Shown here: piece by piece, positions 34,226 to 46,189 of the stretch
Position numbering within the stretch: position 1 is the first letter of the stretch
Layout of the letters: each line of letters opens with the position of its first letter
Assembly: GCA_027924645.1 (NCBI GenBank)
Contig: BSBN01000809.1
Location: 43,988,001 to 44,052,000, forward strand
Source: Cunninghamia lanceolata
Lineage: Eukaryota; Streptophyta; Pinopsida; Cupressales; Cupressaceae
Length of the DNA stretch: 64,000 nt
Direction: 5' to 3'
The notes under the pieces: generated by a model
Databases searched by the model: none
Told to the model about the DNA's origin: nothing
What the model saw: only the letters and a program-made list of their open reading frames with translations
Made by a program: the position numbers and the translations under genes

Positions 34226-36643
34226 TCAGATACTATCTCTATCATCAAGAGTCCTCTTCACACCATGCGAACTACTCAGATGACCTGAATCACTCTGCAA
34301 AAGAGAAAGATTTATATGAAATTAGATGTAAGATGATAAGGAAATAGATAATTTAATGACAATTTTTAAATTTATAATTTAAATATCATAAAATTAAATT
34401 ACCGTGTGAGGCTGAGAGGCATGCTCTGGTGCACTTGGACCTGTGTCTCCATGCTCTGAATCAATCTATTTAATACAAGAGAAAGTTCAAGTTGAAATTA
34501 GATATACTTGACGATTTTAAAAATGATTTAATTAAATTTAATCTATAAGAACTATCATATTTAAAAATTATTATACCGTAAGAGGAACTTGTTGTGAATC
34601 CTCTATTCCAGGACCTGTCTCTACAGGCTTAGCTCCATGACATGTATCGAGCTATAATTTAAGAAAAAAAAAATTGGAATGTACATGTCAACATATATAT
34701 ATATATCTATCAAGAAATTTACTTTAAGTTCACAACGTATATTTTAATTGTTCAATTTAAATCTAATCTAAATTTTAAATTATACCATATCAGGTTGCCC
34801 ATCTCCTCTGTCCTCCTGCTCTGCATGTGCTGTGTGTTGCTCATGAAACGTGTCACTAACAAGCTCCTACAATGTCATTTATATTTAAGTTAGCATATGT
34901 GTGTACAAATCAGGTTTTAAAACATATATATAATTGACTTACAATGTACATGTTATTAAATACGTTTTTCAACAACCTGAAATGTAGTCGACTCCTGATA
35001 TAAACTTGGATTATCCAAGTGTGCTACAATGCCCATCCTCATAGTTGTGTCAACCTGCATAGACATATTTATAAAATATTAAATAGTACATGTGCACGTT
35101 TTTAGATACACTGATATCAAAATAGAAAAATTTAAGTATATATATACAGTTTTTTAAAACAATATGTGTACATACTGTAAGAGTGTCATGTGAGATGCCC
35201 AATGATGGAGGAGCGCTCGAGACACCCTGAGATGGAGGATTCAATGTGGAAGAACCCTGAACCAATTCATAAATAAGTTCATAAATATTTAATTGTACAC
35301 ACATTCAAGACTGAATTTTACAAAATTACAAATCATTGAAAATGTACCCCAAATGGGTGCCCGAGATGAACAGGTGTCGATGAAAAATTAATTCGATCAA
35401 TTGTGACCCCTGTTGCCATCATCTACACCAAACAAACCAAACAATTCGATTGTTAAAATATTACAATTTAATTGATCATCTATATGTTGATTAAAAACAC
35501 GTGGTTAAAAAATTGTTTTAAATTCAACATGTGTACATAACCTATATATACCTGTGTCGAATGATCAGTGGGATGATCCTCAGCAAATAGATAATCAACA
35601 AATGATTCAGTGCCCACATTATCAGATGATGCATGTGTAGCTGAAGTGGGTGCAACTGCCTGATCAGGTCCATAACACAACTGATTGCAACTCGTACATG
35701 TATGAGGCATCGACACATGTGGAGTGGCACTAGGACCACTTCCATCATCAACTCCTCCATGCTCTCTAACTCGAGCTACCATCATAGAAGTCTGCTCATG
35801 TAGGCTACCTGAGAGTGCACTCAATGTGCCTAGTGTGGATACCACTGCACGATGCTCGAAGGGCGAAGGAATGGCAGCAACAGGAGGGTCAATAAGAGGT
35901 TGAATAGGCACCGGTCATTGGGGATCAACCCGTGCCCCCAACCTCTGTTGTGGCATGCCACCACCAACACCCTGGAATGATCTAAAATCAAAGTAGTTGG
36001 GTTTTTTATTCATAACAAACTCTACATATAATTTTCTCAAAAAATATAAAGGAACCTCACAATTAGCATGAGGTGGATAATCAAACACCATCCACCATCT
36101 ATCCCAAAAATTAGCAGACATTCCTTCATGCCTACACCACCTGATTGATATTCTTTTCTTATTTGCAGGAATAGGTTCATTTGTAATGGGATGTCTAAAA
36201 TATTGTGCTAAATGAGCTTTTGTGATTTTAAGATCCAAAATAGTCTTATAGGAGAGGCCATCAGCATAAAATTGGTGCCTCTCCTCTCTCCATTTCCGGA
36301 ATCCATCAAAATCTGAGTCAATAGACCTCACAGAATCTACAATGTTTTGCATCAAAGATGCAAAACATACTACGTGAGGTGGCATGAATTGTTCACTGCG
36401 AATGGAATTCAGTTTTTCTTGTATCGAATCCACATTTTCATTTATTATGGCTCGCAAGCGAGCCTGGTCAGTTCCAGGTGGGGGTGGAGGTGGAGGTGGA
36501 GGCGGGTCATCTGCAGGTGGGGCATCTAGAGGTGGGGCATTTGGCGCTGGGGGTGGGGGTGGGGGTGGGGGTGGGGGTGCGGCCGGATCATCTTGTGCAT
36601 TAATAAAGTCCTCAACATCAAAGTGAATATCATCTAGATTCAT
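34226..36643 (-). pseudogene. Eight-exon gene of unknown function in the transposon, one in-frame TGA
   Basis: On the minus strand ATG 36643 opens MNLDDIHFDVEDFINAQDDP. Exons are 36643-35552, 35422-35348, 35256-35176, 35054-34977, 34866-34786, 34651-34577, 34465-34403 and 34294-34226 (TGA). All seven introns (91-134 bp) have GT...AG borders and all junctions are phase 0; small exons are 75, 81, 78, 81, 75, 63 and 69 nt. A TGA at 35914-35912, probably from CGA, is the only break in about 537 codons. Exon 1 has two runs of about ten prolines, then a folded-looking region (FASLMQNIVDSVRSIDSDFD, KRISIRWCRHEGMSANFWDR, VEFVMNKKPNYFDFRSF). The small exons encode Ser/Asp/Glu/His/Pro-rich segments. 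I do not recognise the family. Position suggests a transposition accessory protein. Confidence 0.68.
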
Positions 36644-36989
36644 GATGTATATATAAAAATCTAGATATGAACCTGCATATAAATACATATAAACATACAA
36701 ACTTCAGTACAAATTTAAAATGATATCAAGAATATATATATATATATGTTTCAAGAAATTACACTTGAAATAAATTTAAATTAAAAACATACAAATAATG
36801 TATACATGCATGTACAAATTTCAAAATGTAAGCGAGCTATTAGGACTACCATAATGATTGATACAATGGGCAATATATATTTCAAAATTTCAATGTGCAT
36901 TTAAGTAAGGAAACTTCTCTGGACAATCATCATGTCATTCTTAAATGTGAATATGCATCCCAAATTTTGGACTATTTTAAAGAAATATG

Positions 36990-37650
36990 GTGCATTTAGG
37001 AACTTGGTGATTGTTGGGGTAAAGAGGAATATATGATCATGCTAGAAGAGGCACTGATTAGGCTCATAATTGGCCAAGGTTGCTTTGAATAAGGTTAAAA
37101 CAAGGAGATACCCATGTTGATATTCACACCCTTTGGTCCACACCTACATTGGGATGGATTAAGCTTGAAATTTTGATGGGTAGCCAAGGGTAATCCTAGT
37201 GAAGTAGGAGGAGTATGTTATTAAGAGATGATAAGGGAAAACCTCTACCTATCTTAAAGCTTATGATTTTGGTGTCAAGAAGACTAATATGGTAGATTCT
37301 AGGGCCATGATATCCAGGGCCTCAAGATGACTTGGAAACTAAACAAGATATCCCTTAGTGTGGAAGGAGATTCCAAGATCAACATTGATCATATGAAAAA
37401 GCATAGATGAAGCTTGTGGTTATTGGAAACTATTATATATTGGAAGTTAGAAACTTGGTGAATACTTGTTTAAATCTATCTCCTTCAAACATATCAAAAG
37501 AAAAGGTAATTATATTCTAGACTAGGCAGATAATGGAAGAAATCATTAAATTGCTCCTAGACATCTAGCATTTGTTGGGAAGAATATTTTTTTTACATTC
37601 AACTTGAAATCCCTAAGTTGTGCCTCCATGCTATCAAATGTTACTTGTAT
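36990..37650 (+). pseudogene. LINE (non-LTR) RNase H remnant
   Basis: Broken frames read LGWIK followed by a damaged FDG motif, then RDDKGKPLPILKAYDFGVKKTNMVDSRAMI (in two pieces). This matches the RNase H domain at the end of plant LINE ORF2 (KLNFDG..., VIRDDKGK..., TNNMVEARA). Further on are VWKEI...STLI, ACGYWKLLYI and SFKHIKRKGNYI. No intact frame remains. Confidence 0.65.
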
Positions 37651-38744
37651 CTACCTTCTATACAATGATATTGAAGGGGTAGAAGGTTAGGCTAAGGATT
37701 TCTATATTGCTACTTAGATAAATTCCACATCTTCAATGTGTGGCATGAGCATATGCACAAAGCCTTGGAGGATATTTCTAAGATAATGAAGATAAACCTT
37801 CATGTCTTGATGCTAAATTGGATGATTCTATCCACTATGAGAATTAAGATGAGGAGGAGGTGACATAAATCCCTCCTATCAAATTCGAACAATGTTAAAA
37901 ATGTCAAGGAAGTGGTAGAGGCTTTGTAAGGCTTGTGTAATTTGTCCCACCACCCTAGGATAAAGTTTTTTAGTTTATTAGTAATTCTAACACTACTTCA
38001 ACTTATTACTCTACTAGGGTTAGGGCCACTATAATTTTCCCTACCACTAATATATCTTAAGACACCTATTGGTTTATGTTTCATGTCATTGTAGTATATT
38101 AATTTTCCCTACCACTATTGATTGAAAAAACTATACCATATATATTAAGTACTCTAGCTCAATGATCTTAAGATTAATGAAATCAAGACTAACTATATCA
38201 TCATTATGCTTAGATACACCCAACATGCTAATCAAGAACTTAATTACCTTCACAACCCTATTAGCATTGTATCACTCCTATTAGGGAGTGGACTTGAATG
38301 GGGCCAAAAGATTCTTTACCTCTTACGATTGTGACTTTGGGTTTGGCATGGTCAACTTGGAGAGGTTGTGTGGCATATCCCTATAAGAGGATGAAGGGTG
38401 ATAGGAGGTTGTAGGATGGCTAAAAGCATTCACATGACGATAATGTTCAAGTTTAAATTTCAAGATATGCATCATGGTCTACAAGGTTCTCTTGTTCAAA
38501 AGGTTCATCATATTCTAGACAAGGAACTCACAATCATTGGTACCAAATTCAAGACCTCCTATTACAAGTCTCCATATAGCTTTAAACATAACACCTATAA
38601 ACACAAAATTTATAGGGCTTGAATACAAGCCTGCCTCCCAGTTAGGAGAAGTTTCCAAATAATTGGTGAACTCACATGCAATAAGGGAATAACACATGCA
38701 TACAAAATATGTAGAAGAAATCCCTGTAGCATGACTCGTGATTA

Positions 38745-39095
38745 ATTAAAGTTAGGGTTAGGGTTTCAATTAGGATCAGGCTTAGGGTTAGAATTGAGGT
38801 TAGGGTTAGAATTAGAATTCAAGGGTTGCTAAATTAGGGTAAGTATTAGAGCTACAATTATGGTTTGGGTTATGGCTAGAGTTAGGGTTACAATTACAAT
38901 TACAAGTAGCTCGTTAGGGTTAGGGTTAGGGCTAGAGTTAGAGTTACGATTACAATTACAAGTAGAGCTAGGGTTAGGGTTATGATTAGGGTTATAATAA
39001 GGGTTAGGGTTTGAATTGCATATAGAATTAGGGTTAGGATTAGGGTTAGAATTAGTGTTAGGGTTAGGGTTGGAATTGCATATAGAATTAGGGTT
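38745..39095 (+). repeat. degenerate telomere-like TTAGGG tract
   Basis: About 350 bp dominated by GTTAGGGTTAGGG, mixed with AATTAGAATT, GAATTGCATATAGAATTAGGG and TTACAATTACAAGTAG variants. The plant telomere unit is TTTAGGG; here most units are TTAGGG with scattered interruptions, so this is an interstitial degenerate array and not a chromosome end. Confidence 0.85.
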
Positions 39096-39509
39096 CAATC
39101 TAGCTAGAAATAGATAAATTAGTCAAGATGGTTAGATAGCTCAATTTTGTTTCCTATTTCCTACAAAATGCAAAACTAGTTATTGTTTTCTATTTAGTTG
39201 TTAGTCCCAACTCTTTCCTTTTAAGAAGTATATCAAATCTAATGTAGTAGTAGATACTTCTACATATACAAGTTTCTGTTAGGAGAAAATATATTTTGCC
39301 AAATTTGTATAGAGTTGTCTATATAGTGTGTTCCAGGGTAATCAAATGATGTAAGTCACAATTTAGAGGGTTGAGGGATAAGTTTGTGTTGAGTCTATAA
39401 CAGGTGTTTTCTTACATAGACCGAGCTCCATAATCTACGTGTCTCCATGTCTAACTCAAATGTTTCAACTTGGTCCATATTATATCCAGATTAATGATAA
39501 AATTTTATA

Positions 39510-40420
39510 TATATATATGGCTATGCACAAGATCCACGACCATATCAATGTTTGGTAGAGAAAAGTTATCTAAGTTGGGGTAGATCCTTTTTTGATGTCT
39601 CAAAAGTTAGTGCAAACATGAATTCCCTTAGTTTTCTTGTTAACTAAGACCACATTAGATCTACCCATTTAGGAAAAGTAATAGTCTGAATGAACCCTGG
39701 ACATCCAAGAGTTTATACAATTCTTCTATGACCACGAGGGCTACTTGGGGGTGCATTTTGCGTAGCTTTTATTGAATAGGTTTGGCATTGAGGTGAACCA
39801 CAAGATGATGCATGACTTTAAAGATGGAGTCTCAAGGCATATCACCATAAGACCACATGAAGAAATCAACGTAATATTTAACATGGTGACATGGTTATAT
39901 ATGCCTTCTTTGATGTCAAGGTCCAGTGGAGCTACTATCTTAGAGAGTTTAGGGTCCAAGCTTCTATTCACAGGTTGATGTTTATAGCATGTCCTCAATA
40001 AGGAGAGGGGAGTCATGTCTTGTATCTAAGTGGTATCTAATGGAAGGTGAAGTTTGTCAAATTGAGGAGCTCTTGGGAAGTGTCCATTTTTATTATATCA
40101 TTTTAATCGATCACAAGTTTCTTCTTATATAGATTGTTGCTATTCTGCCTAGACTAGGGTGCCTCAGGACTGAAGGGTTCTTTCTTTCTCTCCAAAATAA
40201 GCATATATGTAGGTGTTAAGTATGGTGGAAAAGTCTTTCTTATGATTACAATGGGGATGTGGTCTTGACACTTGATAAGTTTCATGATGGCTTCATCATT
40301 TTGGAAAACATCAAATCATAAAGGGTCGTGTTGGTCCCAATCGATAAGCTCAAGGTATTCTAGGTCTAAGGAGATGGTGAGGATAGTGACCTATCATGAA
40401 AGAGGTTAGTGGTGGAAAGA
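39510..40420 (-). pseudogene. Ty3/gypsy (Tat-type) reverse transcriptase start, minus strand
   Basis: The minus strand reads LNAKPIQ*KLRKMHPQVALVV near 39770-39700, then VIEELYKLLDV and, after decay, NKGIHVCTNF*DI. This is the conserved opening of Ty3 RT (usually DAKPVKQKLRRMHP...KEE). Farther upstream (39741-40016 and 40340-40250) lie the linker from protease to RT and LELIDWDQHDPL. Stops are frequent. It lies inside the 25.4-41.9 kb segment and is probably a later insertion. Confidence 0.7.
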
Positions 40421-40841
40421 TCTTCGTAAGCATCATGAGTGGAGCCTACATCAATGTCATTAAGATTAGGGAAAGCATTACCAATGAGGTTTCAAGCTCG
40501 TATCACAATTAACATCACGATGTTCATTCCAGGGGCATAACCTAGCTAGTGAGGACAGCTACTTGAGTATATCAAAAGTTACATAAATGTTGGCTTCATT
40601 TCATTCTTAATTAGTTGGCTATCACAAAAACTGTAAAATTTTCTCAATTCTTGATTAGTTCTAGTTGTCTCTAAATGTTTGATTATGAAGGATGTGATAA
40701 CTTGGTTTTATTATGGTTTGTTGTAATTTTTTTACATGATAGTTAGCTATTCAATAATGCCTTTAAAATACAATGACATACATTGTTATAAGTAAATTTT
40801 ATAAAAACCAAATATACATATCATCCCAATTTGCTATATAA

Positions 40842-41290
40842 TTTTTGACAGTTTGTTCAAAATCTCTCCTTTCATATGATACAATCGTTTCAAAATTTCA
40901 ATTGCATTTTGCAGCTAAAATGTTTAAATACACCTATTCAACATTCAAATTGAACTCAAATTTTGACAGTTTGTTCAAAATCTCTCCTTTCATATGATAC
41001 AGTATTTTCAAAATTTCAATTCTATTTTACAGCTAAAATGTTTAAATAGAACTATTCAACACTCAAATTGAACTCAAATTTTGATAGTTTGTTCAAAATC
41101 TCTCCTTTCATATGATACAGTATTTTCAAAATTTCAATTGTATTTTACAGCTAAAATGCCTAAATATATCTATTCAATTCTCAAATTTAAACATAATTTT
41201 GACAGTTTGTTCAAATTCTAACATTTTATATGATATAGTCTTTCAAATTTTCAATTGTATTTTACATCTAAATTGTCAAAAATCAACTAT
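40842..41290. repeat. 118-bp tandem repeat array
   Basis: The block TTTTGACAGTTTGTTCAAA recurs at 40844, 40962, 41080 and 41198 with a period of 118 bp. It is followed each time by TCTCCTTTCATATGATAC and TTCAATT...TTTTACAGCTAAAATG. The last unit is more diverged. Confidence 0.93.
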
Positions 41291-41446
41291 TGATTCTATA
41301 AACCCTAAACCCTAAATAACAATTCAAAATTTAAATTTTCATTGTATTTTACATCAATTTACAAACAATGGAAGGTATAAACAATTGATGGGTATTTTTT
41401 ACAAGTGGAAAAATCCACTTACCTGGCTGGATGCTTTGAGAACTCG

Positions 41447-41810
41447 GGATCCTGTTTTCCTCTGGCGCCTGTCGCTGTTGAAAATGGGGTCTCTGCTGTT
41501 TTTTAAAAAAATTTATACTTTTCAAAAACGGGATCCCGTTTCATATAACGCGATCCCGTTATATAAAACGGGATCCCGTTTATAACGGGATCCCGTTTCA
41601 TATAACGGGATCCCGTTTCATATAACGGGATCCCGTTTATGGCCTCTAGGTTCGGGATCCTGGGAAAAACGGGATCGCGTTTTTGGTCCTAGGCTCGGGA
41701 TCCCGAGGCAAAACGGGATCGCGTTTTCTATAAACGGGATCCCGTTTTATATAAACGGGATCGCGTTTTCTATAAACGGGATCCCGTTTTATATAAACGG
41801 GATCCCGTTT
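41447..41810. repeat. right subterminal palindrome array
   Basis: About fifteen units of AACGGGATCCCGTT and variants, most spaced 17-21 bp, ending 50 bp inside the right terminus. Three units have GATCGCG, and one has CGCGATCCCG. This is the same motif as at 26262-26392. Confidence 0.93.
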
Positions 41811-41858
41811 TTTGTTCCCCGATTTCGGAATTTTTTCTAACTCCGAAACTTCCACCTT

Positions 41859-41879
41859 AAGTGGACACAACTTCTTGCA
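41859..41879 (-). repeat. right terminal inverted repeat
   Basis: Ends GGACACAACTTCTTGCA and is an exact inverted match to 25375-25395. The adjacent bases form a near palindrome (CCACCTTAAGTGG). Confidence 0.8.
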
Positions 41880-43584
41880 TCTACCCACCAAGATGCCAAT
41901 CTAGACTTGCATCCATCTTGTCATCCATCCTCAACCAATCCATTGAACCATTGTCAAACTACGTCGCCTCTGAGCTATCATGTAGGCAAGGCCATTATCG
42001 ATGCCCCCCCAGGATTCCCATCCATTTCATCCCTTATGACCCATCCTTTTGTCCATCTGGATCCACACCATTTCCAATCGCCTAGGTCTTAGGTCCACAA
42101 AGTCCACCCTAAACTGCGTTGCCTCTGCGTCGTCACGTAGGCAAGGCCATTTATCAATGAGCCCCCAAGGCACTAGGTCAATCTCTTAGGGCCCATCCCA
42201 TCGATTCTACCATCAGCAACCCACAGTGTTTCATCCATAATAAACTAGAAACCTCTACTTGACTGGGGGCATATCCTTGACCTAGTTGGAGAATTGGATT
42301 CTTGAATGTCACAAACCTCAAAGGATAACAATAATGATCATGATACTATCACCAGACAGCAGGCAACAATACCAAGCAAACTTTTTCAAACAAAATGCTT
42401 GACACAAGAACTAGACCTATGCCAAGACATGAGGAGCCTCAACCACCATGATGATTGTACCTATTTTCGTTTCAAGAAAACATAACTATGGTAAGAATTT
42501 TTGTGTTGATTAAAAGGTTTAAGTTGTAGAGTCTTGATTTTTGTTATTATGTCTTTTTATGCTACTTAAAGATGTCAAAAACTAGAGAGGCTATGATGGG
42601 GGCATAATTATCTTACTTGTTTGCTGTTTGTGGATCAATCTTTAGTAATGTGACGACTTTGTCTAATGACATGATCAACAAAAGATCATTGAGGATGTTC
42701 TAGGTTTGAGCATGAAAAAGGGAAATCCTTGTCTGTTGATACGCAAGCAATACTCAGGTCATCTTGGTTCAATTATACTTAGATTCTTATATTATCTTGC
42801 TAAATCAAAATCCATGTAAGCAATACTCAGGTCATCATGGTTTAATTATACCTAGATGCTTGCATTTTCTTACAACATTTAAAAAAAGGCTCAATGATGA
42901 AACAAAGTACTTCAAATACTTGCGTATACAAAGATGACATAATCCACATCCATACATACCAAATTTGCATTTCACCTCATTTATAAGCATTCCATAAGTA
43001 CCATTTATCCAAGTGTCTTAAGATCCAAAGTCTTTTCTTTCATTTGTCCAAGTTTATTCTTCTAATCAAATCTTCCATCAATTCATTCAAACCCTTATCC
43101 AATCAATCTAAGCAATGATTCAAATGCAAGTCCATCCTTAATCCATACCAATCAAGTTAATCAATCTTGTCAAATTATCCAATTGCAATCAATGGTCTTG
43201 ATCCTAATCTCGTCGTAAACCAAATCAGTCAATCATCATTGATAGTGGGATATATCTTTCCCACATCTTTGTGTTGATCTAGGGATATATCGTTCCCCAC
43301 AATGACAACACTATCGTCATCACTCATTATCAATTAATCATCGATTTGTGGCTAGACAGGGGCAATACCTTGTTTGTTCTTGTATCATTTGTGCATACTT
43401 GCTTGCTTGCTTGTGTGTGTTATCAATTTATCTTGCATAGCATGTCATTTAACTCTTTCATCCATCCCTTGTCTTGCATCCTCCATTTTCTTCACCCTAA
43501 CGTGTCAACCAACCTATCTCATTATGAGATTGTCCATCATCCTCTCGTCACATTCTTCCCATCCAACCTCCCGAGGGGGCATCC
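41880..43584. other. non-coding retroelement interior (probable)
   Basis: No ORF is supported. Two diverged copies of an AACTACGTCGCCTCTGAG...GTAGGCAAGGCCATT block lie 155 bp apart (about 41957 and 42112). G-rich GGGGGCATATCC and GGGGCAATACC motifs recur. This is probably the 3' interior of the element whose LTR starts at 44959, split by the solo LTR-A. Confidence 0.4.
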
Positions 43585-44845
43585 TGTTTAGGGTAAAATT
43601 TGATTTGTTTAATGTTTAGTGTCTTAGATGTTTGAATCCTCTTTTCACCCTATACATTCAAGGATCTAGGGTCGAGTGGTAATTCACTATCATACCCTAG
43701 GTCATTGTGAGATGTAGGGAAACTTGGATTAGGGAATTAATTATCAATTTTCCTTCTCTTATGCTCAATTGACCATTAAAACCCTAATTATGCAAATACG
43801 GCAATAAACTGATGAATAATGGAAAAATCTCTTGCAGAGGGAAGTAAAATGTCGAATCACAGCTCATACCTATTTTCGAGGTTCCAAAGCGAAAAAGTCA
43901 GGGACACAGGAGCAGGCGCCCAAGTCCAAGGTACCAGTTTCTTTGCGGGATCCTAACCTCCTTCTGACAATGATCAACACTGTAACTTCTGTTTCTAGAA
44001 ATTCAACTGTGAAGGACACAGGAGCGAGCGCCCAAGTCCCGAAAAGGCTTTGGTGAACTGCTTCTCTTCAGATCCTAAATCCTTGATGTCTGTTGATCCC
44101 TCCTGCAACTCTACTTTTTCCAGATGCGACACCTGTAACCTACAATCACAAAACTTTGGGAGGGGGTTGTGGTGTTTAGAGGTTTGCCTCAGTCAAGCCC
44201 CGGAGGACACTTAAGTCTTCAAACACATTTGTCAGAGAAAGAGTGCATGCCCTTGTGAGGCAGAGGCAAAAACTAAAGGAAATGATGTTGAAAACACAAT
44301 ATAATGTCACCTTGTACTGAAGGTCTCATGGGAGGAAGATACTCTTCATTCCATGAGGAAATGGATGCTCAAATCTACAAACACAAACACATAAACCACA
44401 CAAATCTGCTCTTGCAACATAATGAAAGCCTTGACTCACCTTGAGAATGCCTAAAGTTCACAATTGCCATCTAGTTGAAATCTAGTTTACAAGTGAATAT
44501 CTAAACATGCTTTTATATGCAACTACAAACAGTCTCGCCAAGATTTCATAAATTCAAACTTACCATGTTGGCAAATGACCCAAATAACGGTCATAAACCG
44601 ACACCTAGAAATTGGGACTGCCCTAAAATAGGGCAGGACTAGGGCGCGGGTGCCCAAGTCCTCCACCCTATTTTGGGGAGGGTAAAGCTCAAGGGGTTCT
44701 CCTAGGTCCCATTTGTCATGTTACCTAGGGCTTATTCCATCGGGATGCCAAATTATGAAGTAAGATGTCCTAAATGCATTCAAAAGACCCGGGAGCTAAA
44801 CTTTAAGAGGGAAAAGCCCCCAAGGGGACATTTTCTGACATTACA
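43585..44845 (-). repeat. solo LTR-A with 5-bp target duplication
   Basis: On the minus strand it runs from TGTAATGTCAG to CCTAAACA, 1261 bp, colinear with both LTRs at 10026-16772. CATCC flanks it on both sides (43580-43584 and 44846-44850). With no internal sequence attached, this is a solo LTR left by LTR-LTR recombination. Confidence 0.9.
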
Positions 44846-44944
44846 CATCCTAACGTCATAAACCTGTACCAGGGGCAAACTGCGGCATGTATCAATCGCA
44901 AAATTTTTATTTCTTTGAAGAAACACGTTGAAACACATTGCATC

Positions 44945-46000
44945 AAAGAGGGGCAAAATGTATACACCTAAAATTGCTTATGTCGAATTAAGTAAATGTT
45001 TTAATGTTTTTCTTAATTCTTATTCCTCTATCAAATAAATAAATATCCTAATTTATTTAAATGATTCACATCCCTCCAACAATTAAATAAAATCAATTTT
45101 TTTAATTAATATTCCCTAATTCTTCTAATGTCTCACATAATTAAATAATCTAAATTATTTAATTAATTTTAAATTACTCTATCCTAAGTCCTAATTCCAT
45201 AAATCCACCTCACCAATCCACCTCACCTTTTCCACCTCACCATGTTGTACATGTAATTAAATATTTTAATATTTAATTAGCTAATATTCCCTCACCCACA
45301 TGTCCTATTTCTCCTCCAATCAAATCAGTTAACTAATTAGTCAATTGAGTTCACTAATCAATCTATTTTGTTGACTCATCAATCAACTTGGAGTCATCTG
45401 ATCAATCATCTCAGTTAACTCTTCAATCTATTCAATTATGTCCCATGACTCATGAAGAAGGCTTGGACACTTGTCCTCTTCTGATTCGCGCACATTCCCT
45501 CAAGCTTTCTCAACCGTACACCTCACAGGCAATTCCTCCAGTCATGGATCTATTGACACTTGGATTTGGTCTTCCCTTAGCCTATATAAACAAGATCTTC
45601 ACACCCATTTCATATCCATCTGAGCATTTGTAATCTTACTCTACAGGAATCATCACAGCATGCCTTTGGCAACGTTATCAACCATTTGCATTACCAATCC
45701 ATTATCATCACCATGTCTCCATTATCTATCACCCATCTCCATTATAGTTGCATTGTAGTTTAGTCTCCATATCACAGCCATTCTATTCTTGTCATCTTCA
45801 ACAACAAGGAAGTGCATACTTTTGAGGGTTTCATTAACATCAAGATCAAGAGCAGATAGGCGAACAATGGAAGCATAGAGGTAAAACAGTCTTCGAAGGT
45901 ATATTCTTTTTTTACTTGTATTTACATCATTTTCTATTGAGTTATTGGATGATTAGTTGTTTATTACTATTGTTCATGTTGACCTATTTTCCTCTGTCTA
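44945..46000 (+). repeat. PPT and LTR start of another retroelement
   Basis: CAAAGAGGGGCAAAA is followed at 44959 by TGTATACACCTAAAATTG, a PPT-LTR junction. A TATA box (TATATAAA, 45583-45590) follows about 620 bp later. The LTR end is not clear; 46000 is an estimate. Together with 41880-43584 this is likely the host element of the solo LTR-A. Confidence 0.5.
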
Positions 46001-46189
46001 GAGTTAAATAGTTCACCTCGTATTTTCCTTGAAAATCCTTTAGAAAGTGACCCCAAAAAGCTTAAACCCTTCAATTATTCATGCTCTGCCTTGCCAAAAA
46101 TCCCAAAGTCCCACTTGAGGATTCTTTGCTAAAAACCCAGAAAAACCCAGAAATCTTTTGTCTCCAGGTGCCTTCCATCGCAGAAATTT

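Larger units (their letters stand above)
25375..41879. mobile_element. 16.5-kb putative DNA transposon with two convergent genes
   Basis: Perfect 21-bp inverted repeats bound the segment. Subterminal arrays of the palindrome AACGGGATCCCGTT occur near both ends (26262-26392 and 41447-41810). Inside lie a DDE-like transposase gene on plus (26656-30173) and an eight-exon gene on minus (34226-36643), pointing at each other, with a 116-bp tandem array at the 3' end of the second. LINE, Tat-RT and telomere-like sequences occupy 36.9-40.6 kb and are probably later insertions. The outer four bases of the inverted repeats are TGCA on both sides and could be a 4-bp target duplication, but being palindromic they are ambiguous. 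A third terminus-like copy at 33094-33114 allows an alternative of two related elements. Confidence 0.62.

Noticed and set aside
36347..36626. Plus-strand Gly-rich ORF (about 80 aa)
   Set aside because: Reverse reading of the proline-codon runs in exon 1 of the minus-strand gene.
38745..39095. Chromosome-end telomere
   Set aside because: Degenerate units, interrupted, and flanked on both sides by ordinary repeat sequence.
38829..39098. Minus ORF of NPNPNSNPN repeats
   Set aside because: Translation of the telomere-like tract; low-complexity artefact.
41646..41891. 81-aa minus ORF with repeated KRDPVY
   Set aside because: It is the palindrome array read in one frame; the periodicity explains the peptide.
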